This document shows, one piece after another, positions 29,960-40,368 of a DNA stretch of 64,000 nucleotides. A program made the translations under genes and the position numbers. This stretch comes from Lepidostoma basale (lineage: Eukaryota; Arthropoda; Insecta; Trichoptera; Lepidostomatidae). The notes under the pieces were generated by a model. That model was given only the letters and a program-made list of their open reading frames with translations, did not search any database and was not told the origin of the DNA. The DNA lies in assembly GCA_022606425.2 (NCBI GenBank), contig JAHDVF020000880.1, positions 1,178,001-1,242,000 of the forward strand, in the 5' to 3' direction. Each line of letters opens with the position of its first letter. Positions within the stretch are counted from its first letter, which is position 1.

Positions 29960-30612
29960 TAGGTAGTATGTTTACAAGAGATGGACGAGTGGAGAGGGAT
30001 ATTGAAAGAAGGGTTGGGGCAGGCAACAAAGTGAATGGTGTACTTAAAGTTGTCATCGCAAACAAAAACCTATCCAAAAAAGCTAGAATGGCAGTGCACA
30101 ATGGTGTTCTTCTACCGACCCTTATGTATGGAAGCGAAGCATGGAACTGGCAAAGAAGGATGAAAGTAGAATAAATGCAGTAGAAATGAGATCTCTTAGA
30201 CGAATGTGTGGATACTCTGTATGATAGAGTGTCGAATGAAAATATAAGAAGTGAATGCGGTGCGAATGATGGTGTCATGAACAAAATAATGAAAGGATCA
30301 TTAAGATGGTTTGGACATATGGAAAGAATGAATGAAGAAAGAATGGTAAAAAAATTATATGTTAATGATGTAAATGGAACCAGAAATAGAGGAAGACCGA
30401 GGAAAACGTGGCACGATCAAATAAATCAAATATTGAATGTCGGCCATGTGAGGAGTCAGAGAAATCGACGCGCGTGCATGACACGATGTATGAATGTTGA
30501 GGAAACGAGAGAAATATGTCAGGAAAGAAAAGTGTGGCAGTCCATTCTTTCTGCCTACCCCTTCGGGCAGACGGCGTGATGGTTAGTTAGTTGGTTAGTT
30601 ATGTTAATGGTC
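29960..30612 (+). pseudogene. RTE-like LINE ORF2 C-terminus, well preserved
   Basis: Encodes 'GSMFTRDGRVERDIERRVGAGNKVNGVLKVVIANKNLSKKARMAVHNGVLLPTLMYGSEAWNWQ', then a one-base deletion (GGCAAAGAAGG) shifts frame. A further 2-base loss before TATGATAG restores reading as 'DRVSNENIRSECGANDGVMNKIMKGSLRWFGHMERMNEERMVKKLYVNDVNGTRNRGRPRKTWHDQINQILNVGHVRSQRNRRACMTRCMNVEETREICQERKVWQSILSAYPFGQTA' to the natural stop. The 3' end has the (GTTA)n tail. It is the best guide to the family's C-terminal sequence; the basic RGRPRKTW patch is typical of LINE C-termini. Confidence 0.88.
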
Positions 30613-31625
30613 TAATTTAGAATAACGAGGATCCCACTAAAACCAGAAAAATAATTACAACAGCCAACAAAATATTTTTTTCTTTGCTCCCAGTATTCAA
30701 TCACGTATTGGAAAATCACTTTAACAAAAAAAAATAATGCATGTATATGAAAGTTTTTTTTACATTAAATTTAAACAAAACAACGCAATGGTTGCTTATT
30801 AAACATAATTAAGGGGTTATACTCAGTCAAAAAGCCGATTTTTTCCTGGAAAGACATTTTCAAAGCTACTATAGCCGACCTCCGGGAGCTCATCTAAAAA
30901 AGAGCATCTGGCGGTGAACACTATATCTCTTAATTGGATCTCCTAAAAAGATGAAGATACCTTAAATATTTCGTTAATATAAGATATTATTTAAGCAAAA
31001 TATAAATTTTAAATAAAATGACGGCCTTTCAGACAAAAAAATTAATTTTAGATAAAAATTTTGGCCTTAAATTATTTATGGAATAGAAAATATTAAGTAA
31101 AACTTTCGATCAACTACTAAAAAATATATCAAAAATGCTTATATAAAAATTAAGACTGATCGATTTAGTCGTTTTTGAGAAATCTTACTCACCAATTTTA
31201 CGAACACAGTTTTGAGAAAACCACATTTAAAGTTTTAAAAGCACTGCTAAATGATTTTAAATGCTCCTAGATGTTTTTACAAATATCCGAGTAACTTTAA
31301 GAATGATTGACATGAAATTTTTATATATGTTTTGAAATAGATGTTAATTACGATTTTTTTTAAAATCCAAAATCCTGACCCTTACCCTTAATACAAATAT
31401 TGGCGTAAAATATGTACGTTAGCAAGTAGGTACTAAATGTTTTTTTTTATTTTGTTTATATATTTGACACATTCACAATAGAGTATTCAGTATCACATAG
31501 GTATTAAAACATTAACGTTACATATTTACATACAAACAATTAGTAAAATTTGAAAACGCAATGTTTTAGTAAGTATAACTAACTTAAATATTGAATAACT
31601 CTAATGAAGCATTCGAAATTAGATA
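30613..31625. other. AT-rich stretch, possible TTAA-flanked element
   Basis: TTAAGGGGTTATACTCAG (30809) and CCCTTACCCTTAA (31379-31391) could be the ends of a TTAA-targeting (piggyBac-like) non-autonomous element of about 580 bases, but the terminal similarity is short. No frame is open. Confidence 0.25.
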
Positions 31626-31627
31626 AT

Positions 31628-32249
31628 TAATACCAGTTAAAATGTCAGTTTTCTAGAAGTTTTATTATAATTGATGGGAATGACATGTTTCGCCCTTCTA
31701 AGGCATTATCAAATGTGTTGATAATGTCTTAGAAGGGCGAAACATGTCATTTCCATAAAATATAATAAAACTTCTAGAAAACTGACATATTCATTTAAAT
31801 CTATTATTTAATATGGAGTTTTACATCATTGTTCAAGAAAGAATAAATAACTAAAAATTTGGTTTAATTGTATATTTTGAATTTGGAATTAACGAACGAT
31901 CTCCGGATGTCAAGAAATGAGTAAACATATTTGTACAATATTAAAACTATTTGTTAAAAAGTATGACATGTTTCGCCCTTCAAAGGCATTATCAAATGTT
32001 TTGATAATGCCTTAGAAGGGCGAAACATGTCATTCCCATAAAATATAATAAAACTTCTAGAAAACTGACGTTTTCATTCGAATCAATAATTAAATATGGA
32101 GTTTTAAATCATTGTTCAAGAAACAATAAATAACTGGAAATTAGGTTTAATTGTATATTTTGAATTTGGAATCAACGAACGATCTCCGGATGTCAAGAAC
32201 TGAGTAAACATATTATGTACAATATTAAAACTGGTTGTTAAAAAGTATG
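31628..32249. mobile_element. hammerhead foldback family A, tandem dimer
   Basis: A complete palindrome (left arm from 31640 CAGTTTTCTAGAAGTTTTAT) is followed by a second unit. Units are 31682-31964 (283 bp) and 31965-32248 (284 bp), each starting GACATGTTTCGCCCTT and ending TTGTTAAAAAGTAT. They share a tail not seen in other family A copies (GAACGATCTCCGGATGTCAA). The joint falls at the minus-strand hammerhead cleavage position. The downstream border (AAGTAT/G) is the same sequence as the internal joint. Confidence 0.8.
32001..32031 (+). ncRNA. hammerhead-like motif, family A
   Basis: TTGATAA (32001-32007) in place of CTGANGA, extra T, helix II GCCTT/AAGGGC, GAAAC (32022-32026), ATGTC with C17 at 32031. 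G8, normally essential, is A in this and most family A copies, so activity of the present sequence is unlikely; the fold is retained. Confidence 0.45.
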
Positions 32250-32254
32250 CTCAC

Positions 32255-32738
32255 AACGGCATTATTAAGTAATAAATTGTAGTGCGTACCCGGATGCCCT
32301 GAAAAAAAGAAATTGCCCATCAATAACCAGTTTTTCCTGCGAAAAATAAGTTATTTTACTCCCGGGACCAATTCAAAATTTTAATTTTCTGCCCCAAACC
32401 TATGGACGTTTATATTTACAGCGTTCACATTTCATAACTGTGTTATTTTTTTACTCGTAACTGAAATATGTAACGTAATAGCTAATTAATTAAAGCGAAA
32501 AACGTATTATAAATTAGAATGATACAATTTACTTAATTAAAATTGCGTGTATGCTAGTTTTGTGTCAACTAATTCATATTATTATAACTCATTTTTAAGT
32601 TATTTAATAGGTCACGCGTGTGAAAACGGTCTCTAACGTAATTGAATTTTAGTATTGGATAAATTTATATTTCATCGGTTCAATTTATACAATGTGATAA
32701 TAGTGTATACCTACATGTAATATATAAAAAATAATATT
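32255..32738. other. AT-rich spacer, nothing recognised
   Basis: No frame or repeat partner seen. Confidence 0.35.
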
Positions 32739-32739
32739 T

Positions 32740-32822
32740 TTTTTTTCAACAATTTATTTATTTTTATAATGTCACAACAACAGTTTCGCCAACCGATTCT
32801 CGCATCACCGAGTTAAAATTGA
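32740..32822 (-). mobile_element. foldback family B half-copy
   Basis: Minus strand: GTGATGCGAGAATCGGTTGG, CGAAACTGTTGTTGTGAC. The GAAAC box is kept; the CTGANGA box is CGGTGATG. It abuts a LINE-Z fragment. Confidence 0.55.
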
Positions 32823-32825
32823 ATG

Positions 32826-33212
32826 ATTTATTGCGATGCCTGATGAGACTCCGTGTAGCAAAGAAGAAACACGAAAGAGCCATGCTCAGACCGGAAAATA
32901 AATACTGAAATACGTAGAAGGTCGGGAGTAACAGATGTCGTCTCAAGGGTAAAAATTTGCGGGACATGTTACCAGATGTAAGATGACGTAGACGTAAGAT
33001 GGACCAGAAATGTGGTAGAGTAGAGACCCCGCGAAGACCAACGAAAAAGAGGGAACAGAATCATCTTCTTGTAATGTCATCGTCCGATGACATTACAAGA
33101 ATTGCTGGCGATTAGATGCAAAAGGCACAAAATAGGGATACGTGGAGAAGTATGGGGGAGACCTATGTCCAGTAGTGGACGACAACGGCTGTCTAAGTAA
33201 ATAAGTAAGATG
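32826..33212 (+). pseudogene. LINE-Z C-terminal relic
   Basis: Plus-strand relic with 'KKHERAMLRPENK', 'EIRRRSGVTDVVSRVKICGTCYQ', 'DVRWTRNVVEWRPREDQRKRG' and an end equivalent to 'WGRPMSSSGRQRLSK' from GGGGGAGACCTATGTCCAGT. A small internal palindrome TGTAATGTCATCG/CGATGACATTACA lies at 33075-33100. Confidence 0.68.
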
Positions 33213-33419
33213 ATCTAAGTATAAACCTGATTGGAGGAGCTGATCTGTGTGTTGAAATTGAAGCCCATTTCAACAAGGTAGCTGCAACCTCTGGTGCTTT
33301 AAAATTCATAATATAGATTTAAATACGTGGCCATTATGAGTAAGATGAGAATTTATATAGTGTACGTAATAGCGCTGAAGCACGTATAAACACCACTAGG
33401 AAAAAAACAGTTTTCAAGA

Positions 33420-33745
33420 CTTACAATATGATGACTCTGAAATGATCGCAGGCAGGACACTTAGATATCGCGTGTGAAATACCAGAATAATAGATACATG
33501 TGAGGTCAAAATATTATATGTTGAATTAGATAGTAAAGGGGGGCTAGTACGGTCATGTTAAAAAATTGGACATCAGACTCCTCTATTTTGCACTATATAA
33601 TCATTCACACGGGACTCGTATTGGTAGAAAACCCCCTAAAAGAGGGAATGACAGCTGGAAATCGAACTAAGAGAAGGAGCAATCTTTGAATAACATACCA
33701 CATGGGTCCTTAGCAAAGAAGGAGAAGAAAAGCATTAATTATGCT
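33420..33745 (+). pseudogene. LINE-W C-terminal relic
   Basis: Matches 43551-43860 and 61432-61735: CACTTAGATATCGCGTGTGA (…GRTLRYRV…), GGTCAAAATATTATATG, GTACGGTCATG, CACACGGGACTCGTATTGG and CCTAAAAGAGGGAATGACAG. Ends in a GAAGGAGAAGAAAAG tail. Frame is broken. Confidence 0.62.
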
Positions 33746-33819
33746 CCAGCAATACCACAATTTTATGAAATGGGGTGGAGTCTATTTTATTGAAATAATC
33801 ATGTGTATGTAAAACACTT

Positions 33820-34017
33820 CAACTGATGGAACTAAGACCAAAGAAAACGTGACACGATCAAATATATCAAATATTTAATGTCGTGCATGTGAAGAGTCTC
33901 AGAAAACGACGTGCGTGCATGACATGATGTGTGATGTATGTCAGGAAAGAATAGTGTGGTCCATTCTTTCAGCCTACAACTTTGTCGTGACCACGTAATG
34001 GTTAGTTAGCTGCTGCT
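33820..34017 (+). mobile_element. RTE-like LINE 3' fragment
   Basis: Plus strand, from ACTAAGACCAAAGAAAACGT to GTAATGGTTAGTTAGC; about 30 bases of the 'MNVEEAREICQ' region are deleted. Confidence 0.72.
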
Positions 34018-34586
34018 TAAATTGCTTTAAAACATTTTTTTTAATGTAAAATTTTAAAATATAAATGAAATTCTGACAACTATGAACTTTTATGATGTAT
34101 TAATGAAAGCGTGCACTCGAAACAAGAGGTAGTGTCTGCGGCATTAATTTCTAACTAAAGTCATATTATCTAACTCGCTAACCTCACCAGCATGCGAGGG
34201 CTGTGGCGGGAATAAGTTAGATGGAAGTTATTCGACACTTTGATCTAGATAGGGTTGTTTTGCAGAACTTTGTTCCTGGGGTCAAATAAATGTATGTAAC
34301 CCCGCAACACAAGCACAATGGGCAGGGATGAATAATAATACATGACGCTTAAAGTTCTGATTTTTGATATGATAGGTGACTCGAAAAGCTCAAAACTTTT
34401 CAGACTGATAAGTGAAGTCATTTTTAACATTTTGTTTGATAAGTTGTTTTATTTTGCCGGGTATTTTAGATCTCTTTACACCTAGAACATCCAAATCCAA
34501 AAGCATTTTTATATAACAAAAATACAATGAATATATATAAGTCTAAGATAATGTTTTTTCGAAAAATAAGAAATTATGACAGTCTG
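34018..34586. other. AT-rich spacer, nothing recognised
   Basis: No frame or repeat partner seen. Confidence 0.35.
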
Positions 34587-34587
34587 C

Positions 34588-34775
34588 AACATTTGCGTGA
34601 ATGCAGAAAATTTGGAACAAATAGATGAGTTTGTAAATTCAGATAGTATTTTAAAAAGGATAGATGAGAGGAGAAGGATATTCTTCTGTGATATTGGAAA
34701 GAAGGGTTAGGGCAGGCAACAAAGCTTATGGTGCACTTAAAGTTGTCATCGCAAACAAAAGCGCATCCAAAAAGC
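34588..34775 (+). mobile_element. RTE-like LINE internal fragment
   Basis: Covers 'NICVNAENLEQIDEFVNSDSIL' through 'RRVRAGNKAYGALKVVIANKSASKK', with a short insertion near 34665. 3' part missing. Confidence 0.7.
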
Positions 34776-34914
34776 TTGTTATAATAAGTAAATTTTTTGT
34801 AATAAGGCACATTGTAATTGTAATGTGGTGGAAAAATATATTTTTCAATGGGGATTATAAAGTGAATAAAAGTTATACAAAACGTAATCAATAATTCAAA
34901 TATATATTATTATT

Positions 34915-35105
34915 AACAATGAACTGTCAACAGGATTTTACAAATATTTTTTAGATATACTTAAGGCGTTAATAGTGTGGAATTCCATAATGTCGACATT
35001 CTGACATAAACTCAGTTCATATCGTTCTCCTGATGAAGAAGGTGTAAAGCCTTCGAAACATGTCGAGAAAAATAAACTTAAGAGTGGAAGTTTAATTCAT
35101 AAAAA
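34915..35105 (+). mobile_element. hammerhead-bearing element, family I, copy 1
   Basis: Shares GGCGTTAATAGTGTGGAATTCC with the outer part of family H and the block CGAGAAAAATAAACTTAAGA with the element at 42485. A complete hammerhead motif sits at 35025-35069. The inverted mate arm is not complete here. Confidence 0.6.
35025..35069 (+). ncRNA. minimal type I hammerhead ribozyme candidate
   Basis: Every conserved position of a hammerhead is present. Helix I TTCTC/GAGAA (35025-35029 with 35065-35069, five Watson-Crick pairs); core CTGATGA (35030-35036); one extra A; helix II GAAGG/CCTTC (35038-35042 with 35050-35054, five pairs, loop TGTAAAG); GAAAC (35055-35059). Helix III is ACA/TGT without a loop, and the cleavage triplet is GTC, with the cut predicted after 35064. 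The loopless helix III would favour a dimeric fold, as described for very short helix III hammerheads in other retroelements. The extra base between A9 and helix II is a departure from the classic form. Activity is inferred, not shown. Confidence 0.72.
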
Positions 35106-35549
35106 AATCCCCAAACAATATTTTATTTGCTTATCTTCGAGTTGAAAATTGCCTTGTGAATTATTCAGTAAAGCTTGCCTTAAGAAGTCACGTCTGTAAT
35201 CGTAAAAGGAACTTAAACTTTGTACGGGAGTATAATTGAAAAGTGTAGGGAATTTGGGTTGTTAAATTGTTCGTAGTTTAAAGAAAAATTAAATACTTTT
35301 GTCTTTAAGTCGTTTTGTAATTAAAATCATTTTTTTTTAAAAACATCTACACAGAAATATGAAATTATTGTATTGTACAATCTGTATAGAAAATATTTTC
35401 TCCATCAGCATAGTATTATTGTGAACTGTTTTAAGAGTCTTTCAGTAGTCGTGGATACTTTAGGGATATATTTTCTTTTACCATTTAACTTCCTACATCG
35501 TAATTCATTAACGTTGTGTGCATTATTTGCCACTTAGAACAAGAAGAAA

Positions 35550-36080
35550 CTTACTAACTAACCATCTCGCCGTTTCTCCGTGGTGGTAAATAAATAGGAT
35601 GGAATGCTACACTGTTAAATGCTGAAAAAACGCTCGTTCTTCTTCTTTTGTCATACATCGTGACATGCACGCTCGTCGATTGTTCCGATTTCAAACATGG
35701 CCGTCTTTCAGTATTTGTTGAATTTGGTCAAGCCATGTCTTTTTTGGCCTTCTTCGACTTTTTCCATTCACACTACTTGTATATACATATTTTTTTAACC
35801 ATTCTTTCCTCATCCATTCGTTTTTTATGTCCAAAACATTTAATTACCTCTTTCTTAATTTTGTTTAGGGTGCATTCATCTTCCGTACAATCCTTGCCGA
35901 CTTCTTTATTATGTATTAAATCACACATTGTTTTTCTGCACATTCTTTAGTGACCTCATTTCAACAGCATTTATCATTTTTTCATCCTTCTTCTCTCAAC
36001 TTTAAGCTTCGATTCCATATAAGGGTCGGCACTATAACCCTATTGTGCACTGCCATATTTGCTTTAATATATTTCCGTTT
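35550..36080 (-). mobile_element. diverged RTE-like LINE 3' half
   Basis: Minus-strand, older subfamily: antisense tail AACTAACCATCTCGCCG, then TACATCGTGACATGCACGCT, AATTTGGTCAAGCCATGTCT, CATATTTTTTTAACCATTC and GGTCGGCACTATAACCCTAT. Frames are lost. Confidence 0.72.
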
Positions 36081-36084
36081 GGAG

Positions 36085-36685
36085 TAGTACTAAATAAAAT
36101 TATTTTTGGCGAATAGATACTAGAAATTTAATATCAGAAAGGGCAAAATTATACGTAAATTGTTATCAAGATAATACAATAAAGACAAATTAGAGTCTTT
36201 TGTTCATAATGTTGAAAGAATTTATTTCAATTTAACTATAAATCTAGAATGAACAAAAGAAAGTTACATCTACAATTTTGAATGAAAATGTCTGAATGAG
36301 AAATTTATTTTAATTAAGATACAAATTTTCTCGTAATTAACCCTTTGAGACACATTAAATACCCTTTTTATCGCATTTCAAATACAAACAATTCAATTTT
36401 GAACGCTTTAACACTCACTTGAGTAGCTTGAAATTAATTTCGGACGTAAATGAAACTTTTAAACTCATGAAATATGCAATCCAGTAGCTCCATATTTCAT
36501 AATTCAAAGCGGGGGAATATGACTCCACTTGCGCGATCAGCGGCGGTCGGCGGAATTTTGTGAAAAACGAAATCAAAACCATTTAATTAATTACCAGTAA
36601 AATAATTTAAAAAAACGATTTAATTCCAAAAGATTAAATTTAGCATTGTTAAGGTTATGCCAGGTTTGATTTCAATAAAGTCAAA
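36085..36685. other. unique spacer
   Basis: No repeat partner. A GC-balanced patch around 36510-36560 (ATCAGCGGCGGTCGGCGG) may be host-derived. No frame. Confidence 0.35.
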
Positions 36686-36689
36686 CAAG

Positions 36690-36885
36690 TTTACGTCATG
36701 TCCCCGTGGTTTTTTAATCTATATTTGCACAAGGTATGAAAGATGTGGGAGGGCTGGATGTAGGTGCCAAAAAGAGAAGAGTGTCATTAAACTGACTTTT
36801 GTATGCGGGTGACCCTGTCCTACTTGCAGACAGTTCTGCATCATTATTTTGCCAGTTTCATGCTTCACTTCATATATTTAAAAAT
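36690..36885 (+). pseudogene. RTE-like LINE RT palm fragment
   Basis: Encodes 'VMSPWFFNLYLHKV', then in shifted frame 'GLDVGAKKRRVSLN' and 'LLYAGDPVLLADSSA', matching 'CVMSPWLFNLYMDKCM... GINAGAKMRDLSVNCLLYADDTVLVADS' of the relic at 17777-19078. YADD has become YAGD, so the catalytic pair is broken. The last 35 bases (TTGCCAGTTTCATGCTTCAC) are minus-strand sequence from the family's 'SEAWNW' region. Confidence 0.7.
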
Positions 36886-36889
36886 TAAT

Positions 36890-37622
36890 ATTGAAACAAT
36901 TCTAGCATTGGTTCTTACATATAATATATCGTGAATATATTTTGGTATGATAAAATAAAGGTCCGGAAAAATATAATATGGTCTTACTTAAATAATGAAA
37001 AAAAAAAATGATCTAAAATTATATTTTTAGTAGGCTTCCGTAGGTATACCGGTTTCGGTAGCTACTTCTGGTACCTACATTAACATTTAATTAGTTTATA
37101 TAATAAGTGCTAATGGTGGGGGTTACATTTTTTAATGATTCTTAATATTTCATTTCTGTTGTTTGTTCATTAAGGGTTGTTGTTTTCTATAAATATATAT
37201 ATATAGAAAGCACTTATAAAGGTGACTTATTTTATAAATGATTCCATATAATGTAAATTTTTGGTGTTTTGGGTTAGTTTGTTTACTATATAATTAAAAA
37301 TCAGTTACGATGGTGGCTAATTGGTTTGGATTAGTTAAGATTAAATATTTCATATGTCTTGTGGCCCGGTTACTAGTGTCTGCGAACTTCCCCCTGAAGT
37401 TTTGAAACATAGATAATTACGGCAGATTGCATATTCTTTAGAAGGTTAATACCTACATATTAGTTAAATATTGATTGGAATTGAATTTCATTGTTGACAA
37501 TAGATAAATTAGTGGTGATTGTACGTGCATCAGTTGATCATTCAATATTGTTTTACGCGTGTTATTTTTAATCGGTCAATTTCTAAGATTTCTAACCTAC
37601 CTTATTTTGGGCCTTTAGGTTG
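36890..37622. other. AT-rich spacer, nothing recognised
   Basis: Contains a TATATATATATAT-type run near 37190 and no supported feature. Confidence 0.35.
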
Positions 37623-37627
37623 AATAT

Positions 37628-38097
37628 TAGTGTTCTTCTACCGACCCTTATGTATGGAAGCGAAGCTTGGAACTGGCAAAAGGAGGATGAAAGTAGAATA
37701 AATGCAGTAGAAATGAGATCTCTTAGACGAATGTGTAATACTCTGTGTATTATAGAGTGTCGAATGAAAATATAATAATTGAATGCGGTGCGAATGATGG
37801 TGTTATGAACAAAATAATGAAAGGATCATTAAGATGGTTTAGACAAATGGAAAGAATGAATGAAGAAAGAATGGTAAAAAAATTATATGTTAACGATGTA
37901 AATGGAACCAGAAAAAGGGGAAGACCGAGGAAAACGTGGCACAAAAATAAATCAAATATTGAATGTCAGCCATGTGAAGAGTCGGAGAAATCGACGCGCG
38001 TACATGACACGATGTATGAATGTTAAGGAAGCGAGAGAAATATGTCAGGAAAGAAAAGTGTGGCAGTCCATTCTTTCTGCCTACCCTTTCGGGGAGG
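37628..38097 (+). pseudogene. RTE-like LINE ORF2 C-terminus
   Basis: From 'LPTLMYGSEAWNWQ' through 'SNENIIIECGANDGVMNKIMKGSLRWFRQMERMNEERMVKKLYVNDVNGTRKRGRPRKTWH', a frameshift at AAAAATAAATC, then 'INQILNVSHVKSRRNRRAYMTRCMNVKEAREICQERKVWQSILSAYPFGE'. The GTTA tail itself has been lost. Confidence 0.82.
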
Positions 38098-38099
38098 AT

Positions 38100-38730
38100 A
38101 AAATATTAGCGGTGTTGCTATTACAAAAGCTATGATTAGATTCTATTAGATGTTCTGCAAAATTAGAATTGTATTTCTGATTAGGCCAAATACTGATGTG
38201 TTCATTTATTCTTATTTTCAAAAGAAAACTTTTCATACATTGCAACTGCCTACCAATGGGAATGAATAAGAAGAAACAATTTTGACGTTTGAAGCTTTAA
38301 GCTCAGAAAGTTACCGTTTTTACGAGCGTAAAAATTCCATAAAATTTCATCCAATGACCCATTAAAGTTCATACGAAATGAATGTAGTGCTTTATCAAGA
38401 TTAATCAATCACAAAGTTTGCCTCGATCCGTTTATATATATAGCGTAACTGTGTGAGAGTCGTACGTCTGAGGCAATTGTATATCAAAAAAAAATTAAGG
38501 GAATGAATTAGTAAGTAGGATAAATGAGATCACTGAGAATAATGTGTAGGAAAACGGTATATAATAGACTACTGAACTACAAAGTAATACAGATATGAAC
38601 ACATATTATATATACATACATACATGTATCACATATCTACATCATATCCATTGAAGCAAATATGGCAGCACGTAATTGAATATAACTGACGAAATAGCTG
38701 TCACGAAAAATAAAAAAATAAAATACATAA
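38100..38730. other. spacer with a small RTE-like remnant
   Basis: 38505-38575 (GATAAATGAGATCACTGAGA) matches the extension of the diverged RTE copy near 21960. Otherwise nothing. Confidence 0.4.
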
Positions 38731-38732
38731 TA

Positions 38733-38888
38733 CATTTTGAATGTACACAAATTCTTGTAGTGTAGAGTGGACTAAAAAAATTGAAGATAGGCGCAGCATA
38801 TTAGCATATATACAACCACCATATTCTGTTCACAGAAAACAATTTACATCTTCGTCTCTATTGAGATACAATTATTCCTTATAAAAAA
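38733..38888. repeat. family K fragment pair, inverted
   Basis: TTTTGAATGTACACAAATTC (plus orientation, end of unit K) is joined to the K start in minus orientation (ACAGAAAACAATTTACATCT...TTGAGATACAATTATTCCTT). See the copies at 46418 and 51877. Confidence 0.6.
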
Positions 38889-38972
38889 TACATAAATTAT
38901 GATACATAAATAAGTTTTTCAATTTAATTGTTTATGTTAAAGTATCATAGTGTTTCGGTCAAAACAATAGAC
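38889..38972 (+). mobile_element. foldback family B half-copy
   Basis: TTATGATACATAAATAAGTT, AGTATCATAGTGTTTCGGTC, AAAACAATAGACTAAAATA: one arm without the ribozyme core. Confidence 0.55.
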
Positions 38973-39119
38973 TAAAATAAAACTCTATTTCTATTTCATT
39001 CATTGATAAGTAATTTTGTGATGCCCGGTGTATATATCTTAATCGCTTTGTACTCAACACAGTTCGTTTATTTTTATAAATAGATCTATATCCTTTTGAT
39101 TAAGATCTAGACGAACTAA

Positions 39120-39204
39120 ACGCAACTATATAAGTGTAAGTGGTTTGACTGCCATACCGAAGGTCCCGGGTTCGTTTCCTGGCGATGGCAGCTTGAAACT
39201 GTGG
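39120..39204 (+). mobile_element. tRNA-derived SINE, copy S6 (fragment)
   Basis: B-box half: CTGCCATACCGAAGGTCCCG, GGTTCGTTTCCTGGCGATGG, followed by a short decayed body. The A box region is GTAAGTGGTTTG only. Confidence 0.65.
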
Positions 39205-39570
39205 TCTTCATAGTCAATACCATATGTATGAGAAATGTGCACAATATGCTATGAAGAGACAAACGATTGGCATAAGTTTGAGGGACAAAATACCCAATAC
39301 TGAAATCAGATGCCGGAGAAACCACGACCATGTTGCCAAACTGAAGTGCAAATGAGCAAGATATATCGCCAGACAGGGAACAGAGAGATGGGGACCCAGA
39401 GTATTGACGTGGAGACCATTGGAGGAAAAAGGACCATCGTTCGACCTCGGAAAATATGGGCTGACCACGTAATTCCAGTCGTGGATGAAGAAAATGGATA
39501 AGAGTCGCACAAAAGAAAAATAGAGAATGTGTAAAGAGGCCTACATCCAGCAGTTGAAAGATGGCGAAGG
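39205..39570 (+). pseudogene. LINE-Z C-terminal relic
   Basis: ATGCTATGAAGAGACAAACG ('AMKRQTIGISLRDKIPNTEIRCR' region), 'RNHDHVAKLKCK', 'RQTGNREMGTQSIDVETIGGKRTIVRPRKIWADHVIPV' and a closing AGAGGCCTACATCCAGCAGT ('EAYIQQL'). Several frameshifts. Confidence 0.68.
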
Positions 39571-39631
39571 AAGAAGAAAATTAATACATCCTAATTTGTA
39601 ATTTCAACCAAAAAACTATAAAAAAATAAAA

Positions 39632-39908
39632 TAATGGCCCTGCACAATGGTGCTCTTCTACCGACCCTTATGTATGGAAGCGAAGCATGGAACTGGCAAA
39701 AGAAGGATGAAAGTACAATAAATGCAGTAGAAATGAGATATCTTCGACGAATGTGTGGATACTCTGTGTATGAGTGTCGAATGAAAATATTATATAAGAA
39801 GTGAATGGGGTGCGAATGATGGTGTTATAAACAAAATAATAAAAGGATCATTAAGATGGTTTGGACATATGGAAAGAATAAATAAAGAAAGAAAAAATGG
39901 TAAAAAAA
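39632..39908 (+). mobile_element. RTE-like LINE internal fragment
   Basis: 'MALHNGALLPTLMYGSEAWNWQKKDES' to 'GSLRWFGHMERINKER', ending in GGTAAAAAAAAA. Small deletions disrupt the frame at TGTGTATGAGTGTCG. Confidence 0.78.
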
Positions 39909-40114
39909 AATTTTCATTTGTTCCAATGAAAATTTGAATCAATTCTTCAATAAGATTTTAATGTTCTTGCTGGTGTTGGATTGTTTTAAGTGCCTACTTA
40001 CAGTAAATAAAAAAACAGTGGATAACGTGGAATAAAAATTAAATAAACACAAATGTCCGGATCGTCCGGCTGACGACAAGTGCATTATCTAAAATAACAA
40101 TATTTGTTAAATTA

Positions 40115-40258
40115 GTGGCGATGAGGTTCGCAACCCATCACACCGCGTCTCCCGCGGGGCGAAAAGAGGAGGATGGAGTGCCACATCAGTAAAAGTGTGA
40201 CAGTCCATTCTTTCTGCCTACCCTTTCGGGGAGACGGCGTGATGGTTAGTTAGTTAGT
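40115..40258 (+). mobile_element. foldback RTE-tail element, copy 2
   Basis: Unit starts TAGTGGCGATGAGGTTCGCA, continues with the inverted half CCATCACACCGCGTCTCCCG, loop CAGTAAAA and the sense half GTGTGACAGTCCATTCTTTC with GTTA tail. The leader GTGGCGATGAGGTTCG is shared with copy 3 and defines the 5' border. Confidence 0.75.
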
Positions 40259-40368
40259 TTTTTGTTCTTTGTTATTTTATTGTATTGTATCATTGTATTT
40301 CAGATAATTTGTTTTAGATTTGTTATGTAAACGTTGAACGATCGAAGTGTGCGCGGGAGATGCCTTTT

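Noticed and set aside
30809..31391. piggyBac-like element between two TTAA sites
   Set aside because: Terminal similarity is limited to a few G/C runs and TTAA is very common in AT-rich DNA.
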